Of a stretch of DNA of 64,000 bases, positions 1 through 7,574 are shown piece by piece. Position 1 is the stretch's first letter; the number at the start of each line of letters is the position of its first letter. The notes under the pieces are model-generated. The model was not told the origin of the DNA and ran no database searches. It saw only the letters and a program-made list of their open reading frames with translations. The DNA comes from Rs1 sp036960485. Lineage in GTDB: Bacteria; Pseudomonadota; Gammaproteobacteria; Pseudomonadales; Balneatricaceae. The stretch lies in NCBI GenBank assembly GCA_036960485.1, contig JBALXS010000012.1, positions 1 to 64,000 on the forward strand, written 5' to 3'. A program made the translations under genes and the position numbers.

Positions 1-138
1 ATCACACTTTGGCAATTTAAACGCTTCAAGGCGACACCTTTAACAAGTGCGTGAAAAATACTGCTCAATTGGTAAATTTCAGTTATCTATCGCGGTATTT
101 TCCAATGTGCGCGTACTGCAAATATTTTTAGGCATCGA
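1..138. other. Window edge, no gene seen
   Basis: All frames on both strands contain stops or show no recognisable protein. It lies downstream of the EamA transporter gene, and the neighbour to the left is outside the window. Confidence 0.4.
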
Positions 139-1035
139 TCATCTTTGAAAAATCAAAGTTTGCTGCTTACTGTTTGAATAAGCGAAGAAACCTATCCCTA
201 AACTCACTAGAAATACCGAGGCAATCAGTGATGGCGTGAATGCGGAAGACGAAAAAACAAGAGCGAGTACTGCTGCTGTAATAGGGCTAAGCGCCAGAAA
301 GCCAGTGACAGTTGTTGCAGATAAGGTACTCACTGCATGAAACCATAACAAATAACCCAATCCCGATGATAAACCTATGCTAACCAGTAACCACCATGCA
401 CTGCTAGGCCAGCTTGAGACAGGCGTACTCGATGGAAAAAGATACGCAAAAAACGCTAAGGGAATAAGTGATACACCAAATGCAATCACACTGATCTGAA
501 TTTTACCGTAGCGCTTTACATAAGGTTTGTACCATGACGAACAGATTGCAACTACTACCGTTGCTGCAAAAGCAGCAATTACGCCGATCATATCTGAAAC
601 ACTAAAAGCATCAGTAATGACATCATATCCAACCAGCATCACCACGCTGCTGATCGTTAGCGTAATACCGACGCTGATGCACCAATTGGCTGGAGTGTTA
701 TTGCGTAATTTATCGATGATAAAACTGACGGCTGGCAACGTAGCAAAAACCAAAGCCACCCGCGCACCCGATGTATAAAGCACCGCTGTATTGAGTAAAA
801 TGGCCATCACTGCGACTTGGCCAATCCCGAGCAAAGCAATAATAATCCAATCATCCCTATCTATCGAGGTTCTGGGTTTAATCAAAAATAGCGGAATCAA
901 AACCAGCAGTGCGATCGCGTATCGCAATAAACCAAATAACCCCACGCCCATTTCACCTACTAGAAACTGGCTCGCAAAAATAACCGCTCCTATTTGGATT
1001 CCCGTAAAAAGCCCTGCTATAACCCCAGTGTTCAA
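139..1035 (-). CDS. EamA/DMT-family membrane transporter
   Basis: This is an inner-membrane protein of about 298 residues, nearly all hydrophobic, in the pattern of ten membrane helices made of two repeated EamA halves. The family (RhaT/YdcZ/RarD-like) exports small metabolites or amino acids; the substrate cannot be read from sequence. The upstream MarR-GNAT gene ends at TGA 1034-1032, and a TTG codon at 1035-1033 overlaps that stop. A GGGAG lies about 8 nt before this TTG, so I place the start there and infer translational coupling. The reading frame stays open to a further TTG at 1050. Coupling to an acetyltransferase-regulator suggests a shared detoxification or efflux job, which is inference. 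Confidence 0.85.
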   Translation of the reverse strand: MNTGVIAGLFTGIQIGAVIFASQFLVGEMGVGLFGLLRYAIALLVLIPLFLIKPRTSIDRDDWIIIALLGIGQVAVMAILLNTAVLYTSGARVALVFATLPAVSFIIDKLRNNTPANWCISVGITLTISSVVMLVGYDVITDAFSVSDMIGVIAAFAATVVVAICSSWYKPYVKRYGKIQISVIAFGVSLIPLAFFAYLFPSSTPVSSWPSSAWWLLVSIGLSSGLGYLLWFHAVSTLSATTVTGFLALSPITAAVLALVFSSSAFTPSLIASVFLVSLGIGFFAYSNSKQQTLIFQR

Positions 1036-1967
1036 AGTATTAGCTCCCAATTTTGGCCGATAAGATCTTGACCGAAACTGTGATAAGGCTCTTCTTCAAT
1101 TAATTTAAAACCTTGTGCTTCATAGATATGAAGCGCTGTTGTTAATACTGAGTTGGTCCAGAGAACAAGTTTTTGATAACCTTTTTGGCGTGCAAACTGA
1201 ATGCTCTGTTCTACCAACTTTCGACCTAAGCCCAACCCACGCGCATCTTCTTCAACATACAACAAACGTAATTTGGCAGTCGTTTCATCGTGGCGAACAA
1301 TAAACACAGAACCCACAATTTTTTCATTCATTTCAGCGACCCAACACCGCTCTGCCTGTGCATCAAAATTATCCACAAAGTCCTTAACGATACCACAAAC
1401 CAGCGCTTCAAACGTCCAATCCAGCTGATACTCATCCCAGTAGAGTTTGGCATGGCGCTGTGCTATCCAAGCCAGATCTCCAGGTTTTGGAGCACGCAGC
1501 TGATAATTCTGTGCTTTATATTGCAGTTCTTTTGATTGCCCGCTAAGTAATTGGCTAATTTTCTGCATAGATTCAACCAGAACTTCACGCTCTTTTTCTG
1601 ACAATGGAGCTATTAATTCACGTATTTCATGCACAGACGCTTGATTGAGATCTGCAAAAACAGCTTCGCCTTGCGTTGATAAAGAAAGCACAATACGTTT
1701 CTTATTTTTCAAATCAGGGGTTTTATTGAGTAAGCCGCGTTGATTAAGCACCGCGATCATACGGCTTAAATAACCTCTATCAACCGACAGCGTTTGCGCT
1801 AAATCAGCAGCAGCTACATCGTTTGATTGAGCCAATTCGAAGATTATGCGTGCTTGCGCTAAAGGAAAGTCAGAATCTAACATCCCTTCATTCAAGGCAC
1901 CGACTAACAGGGTATGAAAGCGGTTGAAGCTGCGCACTTTTTCAATATCGGCATCGATCTTAGCCAT
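1032..1967 (-). CDS. MarR-family regulator fused to a GNAT acetyltransferase
   Basis: The 311-residue protein has two parts. Residues 1-150 form a MarR-type winged helix ('LSVDRGYLSRMIAVL' is the recognition region). Residues about 155-311 form a GNAT N-acetyltransferase with an acetyl-CoA loop of the R/Q-x-x-G-x-G/A type ('EEDARGLGLGRKLV'). This MarR-GNAT fusion is a known architecture in proteobacteria; targets are usually unknown. An AGGAGA lies 7 nt before the ATG. A perfect inverted repeat at 1989-2033 sits just upstream and is the likely autoregulatory operator. The stop overlaps the start of the downstream EamA exporter gene, so the two form an operon. Confidence 0.9.
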   Translation of the reverse strand: MAKIDADIEKVRSFNRFHTLLVGALNEGMLDSDFPLAQARIIFELAQSNDVAAADLAQTLSVDRGYLSRMIAVLNQRGLLNKTPDLKNKKRIVLSLSTQGEAVFADLNQASVHEIRELIAPLSEKEREVLVESMQKISQLLSGQSKELQYKAQNYQLRAPKPGDLAWIAQRHAKLYWDEYQLDWTFEALVCGIVKDFVDNFDAQAERCWVAEMNEKIVGSVFIVRHDETTAKLRLLYVEEDARGLGLGRKLVEQSIQFARQKGYQKLVLWTNSVLTTALHIYEAQGFKLIEEEPYHSFGQDLIGQNWELIL

Positions 1968-1988
1968 TACTCTATCTCCTGTTTTCCC

Positions 1989-2033
1989 ATGTTGCTTTAG
2001 TCAACATATCATCTCATGTTGACTAAAGCAACA
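1989..2033. promoter_or_regulatory. Perfect 19-bp inverted repeat, probable MarR operator
   Basis: The arms 1989-2007 and 2015-2033 are exact reverse complements with a 7-nt spacer. Each arm is itself partly symmetric (ATGTTG...CAACAT), as expected for two MarR dimer sites. It lies 22 nt before the start codon of the MarR-GNAT gene and overlaps its likely promoter, which fits autorepression. Confidence 0.7.
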
Positions 2034-2157
2034 TACTGATATTGAGTAAAAAATCTGCTGCTGTGCACCGTCTTTGATTTATGATCAGCTATTATCATTA
2101 TCTGCTTGGTTTAATTTAAATTCAGCGCTGAAATCTAGCATAATAACGCGGGTAATA

Positions 2158-3153
2158 TTATTCGCTATCTGGATAACTTATGGACATACTCCATTCATCG
2201 CTAGTATGTTTGTCCCAGTATATTTGCTTGATTTCTTTGGTAATAGTGCCCACTTGACCATCACCAATCAGCGATTGATTGACCTTAGTCACTGGCATCA
2301 CACCACCCGCAGTAGAGGTGATAAAGATTTCATCTGCTGCTAGCAACTCGTCAACAGTGATGGCGCGCGCGCAGCAATCAAACCCTTTAAATTGGCAAAT
2401 ATGCATAACACTGCGGCGGGTAACTCCCAGTAATACCGAGTAATCAGGTGTTGCCAATTGCCGCCCTTTAACCACAAATACGTTAAATCCCGGCCCCTCA
2501 GAAATATTACCTCTATCATCTAACAGTAATGCGTTTTCAGCTTGCTTTTCATATGCATCATATAAGCCGCCTATTAAATCTAACCAATGATAATTTTTAA
2601 CCGTCGGATCTACTGAGCTGGGAGATATTCGGCTTCTAGCGCTAATCGCTATATGTAACCCTCTCTCTAATTGCACGGCGTTAGCCACAGAACTAAATGG
2701 CACCACAAATACCATGAAACGATTGATCGCTTCCCGAGGGTCTCTGCTGAAGGTCGGCGAACAACCGCGAGTGCAAACCAGCTCGATGTAAGCATCTTTC
2801 AAACCTGATAGTGCAATGGTATTCAAGACAATTTCCAACACTTCTTCACGACTATAAGTAATAGACATCTGTAACTTATCTAAGCCTGTAAAGAAGCGCT
2901 CTAAATACAGCTCAGGCCGAAAGAGGCGTCCTTTCCATGCGTGCATCACATCATAAGTCGCATCTGAATGTAAAAATCCTTGATCTAACACTGAAATTTT
3001 AGCCTGTGAAATAGGCACATACTGTTTGTCTAAATACGTTACTCCCACGGGATAGTGATGCGGATCTTGATAGATAGCACTTAATTGTGGAAAATTCTTT
3101 TTTCCCGCAGTGTGTAGAGGATTTAGAAGTTCTTTAGTGTTGTTATTTTTCAT
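2158..3153 (-). CDS. Class IV (fold-type IV) PLP aminotransferase, (R)-amine transaminase-like
   Basis: This 331-residue protein belongs to the BCAT/D-amino-acid transaminase superfamily. The PLP lysine lies in 'DPTVKNYHWLDL', and the phosphate and cofactor region is visible as 'NISEGPGFNVFVV' and 'TSTAGGVMPVT'. From memory, the N-terminal 'DQGFLHSDATYDV' block, the 'GVTRRSV' segment and the C-terminal 'GQVGTITKEIKQIYW' pattern resemble the Arthrobacter and Aspergillus (R)-selective amine transaminases more than IlvE or Dat. Members transfer amino groups between amines or D-amino acids and pyruvate or other keto acids. It stands alone, convergent with nothing and divergent from the ABC operon. 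The family is certain; the substrate is inferred. Confidence 0.85.
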   Translation of the reverse strand: MKNNNTKELLNPLHTAGKKNFPQLSAIYQDPHHYPVGVTYLDKQYVPISQAKISVLDQGFLHSDATYDVMHAWKGRLFRPELYLERFFTGLDKLQMSITYSREEVLEIVLNTIALSGLKDAYIELVCTRGCSPTFSRDPREAINRFMVFVVPFSSVANAVQLERGLHIAISARSRISPSSVDPTVKNYHWLDLIGGLYDAYEKQAENALLLDDRGNISEGPGFNVFVVKGRQLATPDYSVLLGVTRRSVMHICQFKGFDCCARAITVDELLAADEIFITSTAGGVMPVTKVNQSLIGDGQVGTITKEIKQIYWDKHTSDEWSMSISYPDSE

Positions 3154-3547
3154 GAGAAACCTATGCCACTGTTATTATATTGAGACTTTAGCATCGCGTA
3201 CCGAACGATAACAAGATCAGGCAAACATCGTCGAAATAACCCCGTCATTATGCTCTGTTTCCTGGGAATTGAGCTTATTTTTAACACCGCATTATTGAGC
3301 GCAGTTATCATATCCTTTAGAAGAAGTCATACTGAGACCTGGTATTAAGATTCTCGATCTACTGAATGCTGGTAAGTACCTTTTAATCAAGTAGTATTCT
3401 ACGCTACCCCTCGCAAAGATTGATATTGTTACACAGCTTCTACTTGTAAGATCTGATATTTACTACCAATGAACACCGTTAAGATACTCACCATAGCGTT
3501 CCTTTCTGTTATGATGTGCGCCTTTTAATTTTAAGGTGCTTTAGTCA
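3154..3547. other. Divergent intergenic region, promoters only
   Basis: There is no credible gene between the aminotransferase and the ABC operon. A TATGAT hexamer about 35 nt before the PhnD-like start codon could be a -10 box; its -35 is poor. No riboswitch fold was recognised. Confidence 0.4.
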
Positions 3548-4459
3548 ATGTTACTCCAGATTTTTCGTGTATGTGCTATGTTAATTATTGGCGGCCTCAC
3601 TACTATCAGTTCAATTAACGCTATCGCTGCACAAACAAGTGATACTCAACAAAAAACGCTTACGTTTACGGCGATTCCCGATCAAGATCAAGCCAAACTG
3701 CAGCAGCGTTTCTCACAGATCGCCAACTATTTAAGCACTGAACTGGATGTGCAAGTTAAATATATTCCAGTTAAATCTTATGCCGCGGCTATTTCAGCTT
3801 TTCGCAATAACCAAGTGCAGCTTGCATGGTTCGGTGGTTTATCAGGGGTGCGTGCACGCCAATTAGTACCCGGCTCACAAGCGATTGCCCAAGGTGCTGA
3901 AGACCGGAAATTCAAAAGTTACTTTATCGCCCATCACTCAACAGGCTTAACTTCATCCACCGAATTTCCTAGTGCGATTGTTGATAAAACTTTCACTTTT
4001 GGTAGTAAAGGCTCTACTTCAGGGCGATTGATGCCTGAGTATTATATTCGCCAACACTTAAAAGCAGCGCCGCGTGAACTGTTTAAAGCGGTTGGTTTTA
4101 GTGGCGATCACACTTTAACCATCAACCAAGTACAAGCCGGTGCTTTTCAAGTCGGTGTGGTTAACTATAAAGTTTGGGATAGCATGTTAGCGGCAGGAAA
4201 AATTGATACTGATAAAATCAGTGTTATTTGGCAAACTCCGCAATACCCAGATTACCAGTGGACGATTCGCAGTAAACTTGATCAAACGTTTGGTGCTGGT
4301 TTTTCCAAAAAGATACAAAGTGCGTTAATCGATATGAAAGATCCTCAGTTATTACAGCAATTTCCACGCAGTTCTTTTATAAGTGCTACAAATAGCGATT
4401 ACCAACCAATTAAAGACACCGCCGTAAAGCTAGGTTTACTTGAAGATTCAAGCCAGTGA
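3548..4459 (+). CDS. PhnD-like periplasmic binding protein, putative selenate ABC transporter
   Basis: The protein has 303 residues with an N-terminal signal peptide (hydrophobic residues about 8-28, likely cleavage after an Ala near residue 28). The mature part is a PhnD-type solute-binding fold: 'LTFTAIPDQDQAKLQQRFSQ' opens the domain, and 'QLAWFGGLSGVRARQL' and 'FGSKGSTSGRLMPEYY' are the ligand-loop motifs. This motif set matches the phosphonate-like clade often labelled 'putative selenate ABC transporter', but oxyanion specificity is unproven. An AAGGTG lies 9 nt before the ATG. It is first in a tight three-gene operon with its ATPase 3 nt downstream. Confidence 0.85.
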   Translation: MLLQIFRVCAMLIIGGLTTISSINAIAAQTSDTQQKTLTFTAIPDQDQAKLQQRFSQIANYLSTELDVQVKYIPVKSYAAAISAFRNNQVQLAWFGGLSGVRARQLVPGSQAIAQGAEDRKFKSYFIAHHSTGLTSSTEFPSAIVDKTFTFGSKGSTSGRLMPEYYIRQHLKAAPRELFKAVGFSGDHTLTINQVQAGAFQVGVVNYKVWDSMLAAGKIDTDKISVIWQTPQYPDYQWTIRSKLDQTFGAGFSKKIQSALIDMKDPQLLQQFPRSSFISATNSDYQPIKDTAVKLGLLEDSSQ

Positions 4460-4462
4460 ACG

Positions 4463-5110
4463 ATGTTTAAGCTTAAAAACTTTTCCCTTTCCTACGGCAC
4501 TAAACTAATACTCGATGACATTAACCTATCGATCGCAGCAGGCGAAAAAATAGCGTTAGTGGGTCGCAGTGGTGTAGGTAAGTCAACTTTATTGAACGCA
4601 CTTGCCAAACAGCATAGCCATGCAGTGGCTTATTGCGTGCAAGATCGTGAGTTGATAACAGGCCTTAGTAGTTATAACAATATTTATTTAGGCAAGTTAG
4701 CGCAATTTAGCGTGTGGCAAAACTTAACTAATCTTATCGTGCCTAATAAAACTGCGTTGGCACAAATTAGTGCTATTACCGAGCAGTTGCAGATAGACGA
4801 GCTTTTGCACCAATCAATCAATAAACTCTCTGGTGGTCAGCAACAAAGAGTCGCTGTTGCGCGCGCATTTTTTCAACAGCGCGCAGCTTTCTTAGGCGAT
4901 GAACCAGTCTCTAACTTAGATTCAGCCAAAGCACACCAAGTGATAGCCGCTATATTAGAGCGCCACGCAACTTGCGTGGTCGCATTACACGACAAGTCGT
5001 TGGCACTGCAGTATTTTGATCGAATTATTGGCCTAAAAGAGCGAAAAATAGTGTTAGATGCCAATGCCACACAAGTATCCGCTAGTGATTTGGCAGAGCT
5101 TTACTGGTAA
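4463..5110 (+). CDS. ABC transporter ATP-binding protein (PhnC-like)
   Basis: A 215-residue ATPase that powers import for the flanking binding protein and permease. Walker A is 'GRSGVGKST' near residue 34, the Q-loop follows in 'YCVQDREL', the signature is 'LSGGQQQR', and Walker B with the catalytic Glu is 'AAFLGDEP'. An H-loop His appears in 'VALHDKS'. It is short for PhnC, with a trimmed C-terminus. Its stop TAA shares one base with the ATG of the permease gene, so translation is coupled. Confidence 0.9.
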   Translation: MFKLKNFSLSYGTKLILDDINLSIAAGEKIALVGRSGVGKSTLLNALAKQHSHAVAYCVQDRELITGLSSYNNIYLGKLAQFSVWQNLTNLIVPNKTALAQISAITEQLQIDELLHQSINKLSGGQQQRVAVARAFFQQRAAFLGDEPVSNLDSAKAHQVIAAILERHATCVVALHDKSLALQYFDRIIGLKERKIVLDANATQVSASDLAELYW

Positions 5111-6630
5111 TGGCTTTACTGCATAAAACGGCGCAAAACCTAAGCGAGGGGATACGGTTACGTAACTTCAGTTTATTAGTGCTTTGCGCTGCCATGCTTG
5201 CTTATTTGTTTGGTAATGTACAAGTACTAGCAACCGAACCTTGGCCGCATTTCCTGCAAATGCTCAAAGCATTAGCAAGCCCTAATTTTTCTGAGCCCCA
5301 AGCGCTAGTTATCGACTTACTCTATACTTTAAGTTTTGCTCTGTTAGGTGTTAGCCTAGCGGTTTTAATGGGTACAGGGCTTTCACTGTTGTATCGCTAC
5401 AGCATAGTAAGATTGTGCTGTGCATTCTTGCGCGCTATTCACGAATTGTTCTGGGCACTCATTTTTATTCAAATATTTGGCCTCTCAGCAATTACCGCTA
5501 TTTTAGCTATCGGCATTCCTTATGCCTGTACTTTTGCTAGAGTTTTTCACGATATTTATCAGCAAGCACCCGTCAAATTAACGAATCAGCAGATCGCTGA
5601 TAACGCCAAAATAAGTAATTTTTGCTATGTACTCCTTCCCCAAGTTTGGCCGCAGATGCAATCGTACTTGCGCTATCGTTTCGAGTGTGGGATTCGCACC
5701 AGCGCTGTATTGGGGTTTGTCGGTTTGCCTACAATAGGCTTTCATCTAGAAACGGCTTTTAAACAAGGGGATTACAGCTATGCAGGTGCGCTGCTGATTA
5801 GCTTTTATTTACTGATCGCCAGTATTAAATATTGGATGAAGCTCTCTTTACTACCGCTGTATTTATTAGCGGCTTACTATTTCTTACCTGATAGCTATAC
5901 GATAAACAACGGCGAAAATATGCTGCGTTTTATCACTGTCGATATTTGGCCACGTGCAGTGCTAAATGCTGATCAAGGTATTATCCATAGCACTATTATT
6001 TATTGGCAGTGGTTTGTTGAGTTGCTACTTGATCAAGGTTTATCTGGTATGGGCCAAACCATCATCCTAACAGTGTTAGCACTTGCAGCTACTTTAGTAT
6101 TTTGTGTAATAGCGATGCCCGTTTTGGTTTTGATGCATAACTATGTAAGTATTAACATTGTGGGTAACAGCGTACTGTTAGTCGCGCGCTCTACTGCTGA
6201 ATATATACTAGCTTTTGTGCTATTACTTTTACTCGGCCCTTCAATGCTACCTGCCATCCTAGCGCTGGCGATCCATAACAGTGCACTAATTAGTTATTTA
6301 CTCGCGCGTAATATAGACAGCTTAATTTTACCTGCGAAGTTATCGATCAGTGAATTCTTGTATAAAGTACTGCCATCGCTGTACGTAAATTTTATCTCAT
6401 TACTGATGTATCGTGCAGAGATTATTTTACGTGAAAGCGCGATATTAGGAGTACTGGGTATTACAACGTTAGGTTTTTATATTGATTCAGCTTTTGAGGA
6501 GCTACGCTTTGATCGCGCCTTAGCATTATTAGTGATGACGGCACTGATGAATTTACTACTTGATCAGTTTTCGAGAAAAATGCAGGTGCTGTTTACAGGA
6601 TCTTCAATAAGAGTTAGATCCAGAGATTAA
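5110..6630 (+). CDS. ABC transporter permease, tandem fused PhnE-like
   Basis: At 506 residues this is twice the usual PhnE length. Two permease halves are visible, each ending in an EAA-type loop for ATPase contact ('VLGFVGLPTIGF' in the first half and 'ILGVLGITTLGFYIDSAF' in the second). The protein is an integral inner-membrane channel, with roughly 11-12 hydrophobic segments. One polypeptide supplying both permease domains is typical of the selenate/phosphonate-like systems. It ends the operon; nothing is coded downstream for more than 900 nt. Confidence 0.88.
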   Translation: MALLHKTAQNLSEGIRLRNFSLLVLCAAMLAYLFGNVQVLATEPWPHFLQMLKALASPNFSEPQALVIDLLYTLSFALLGVSLAVLMGTGLSLLYRYSIVRLCCAFLRAIHELFWALIFIQIFGLSAITAILAIGIPYACTFARVFHDIYQQAPVKLTNQQIADNAKISNFCYVLLPQVWPQMQSYLRYRFECGIRTSAVLGFVGLPTIGFHLETAFKQGDYSYAGALLISFYLLIASIKYWMKLSLLPLYLLAAYYFLPDSYTINNGENMLRFITVDIWPRAVLNADQGIIHSTIIYWQWFVELLLDQGLSGMGQTIILTVLALAATLVFCVIAMPVLVLMHNYVSINIVGNSVLLVARSTAEYILAFVLLLLLGPSMLPAILALAIHNSALISYLLARNIDSLILPAKLSISEFLYKVLPSLYVNFISLLMYRAEIILRESAILGVLGITTLGFYIDSAFEELRFDRALALLVMTALMNLLLDQFSRKMQVLFTGSSIRVRSRD

Positions 6631-7574
6631 TTGTTGGTACTCATAAGTTTAGATCGGCTCGCTAGCAGAAAGTTGTATTTAAAAAAAAGTATTCACAACA
6701 GCATCACTTAAAATCATGACTGTTCGCTGTAATTTTTGCAGCTCTCTAACTCATTCATTTTACATTGACGATCAGTATCATTTCGCTAAAAAACCGATCT
6801 CACCACAGCAGAAAACCAAAAAAACAAGCTAGATTGCTGCCAACTCTAACCAAAAAAACAATGACTTAAAATATCAAATCAAGCTAACGATGACGCGCTT
6901 ATTATTCCAGGTGGGCGCGCTCCTGAATACCTGCGTCTTAATTCGCAAGTGTTAGATTACGTTAGACATTTTTTATAACACAAAAGCCTGTTTTGCAAAA
7001 CCCGAAAAAAACAGCATTGATTATATTAAAGTGTTCTAGAAAAATATGATTTTCCGAGTTCTACTGAGATCTCTATAAACCATTCATTTCCTAACATCAT
7101 TTATTACTTTTGGTACTGATAACTCTGTTGGATTGGTTACTTAAAGACCCACTGCAATGTTTTTCACGATAAGAAAAAGGTAGCAATCATATGTATTATC
7201 ATTTAATAATGGTTCCAGTATATTGGTCATTCGCGATCATTGGTACGAGCCATGGGCCTCTCTATACTCCACTATTTTCTGTAACGTTTTGAATATAAAA
7301 TGAATTTACCATTCTATTGCTTATTAACAATAGTTTCACGGCACTAATTTTTCTTATTATTTATCAACAAGTTAAGAAAAATTTTATACTTAACCTGCTC
7401 TTAATTTTAATTTTAATTTTACATAATTAACCGAAATTTACTATCTTTCGGCGAATGCCGATTGAATCATCAAGATATCAGCTTAATTTTTGTTATATAA
7501 GCCTGCTTTTTAATTAAAATAAAAAACTTTTTACCATAAAAATCAATCACCTGCATTAAATATGGATATACCTA
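6631..7574. other. Long AT-rich intergenic region with a gene remnant
   Basis: No intact gene is visible. A DJ-1/PfpI fragment lies at about 6886-6978 (listed separately). A 33-codon ORF starting at 7192 behind an AAGGT is possible, but its hydrophobic peptide resembles nothing I know. The last 200 nt before the GGDEF-EAL gene are very AT-rich and probably carry its promoter. Confidence 0.4.
6886..6978 (+). pseudogene. Remnant of a DJ-1/PfpI-family gene
   Basis: Translation gives 'DDALIIPGGRAPEYLRL' followed by 'LDYVRHF' and a TAA. This is the diagnostic PfpI/DJ-1 segment just before the catalytic Cys elbow. There is no start codon: a TGA lies in frame shortly upstream. The Cys-His part expected next is missing, although a shifted frame after the stop reads 'QKPV', as in the family. 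It is a decayed fragment of about 30 codons in an otherwise empty region. Confidence 0.7.

Noticed and set aside
7192..7293. A 33-codon hydrophobic ORF upstream of the GGDEF-EAL gene
   Set aside because: It has an AAGGT upstream, but the peptide is not recognisable and sits in AT-rich sequence; evidence is too thin for a gene call.
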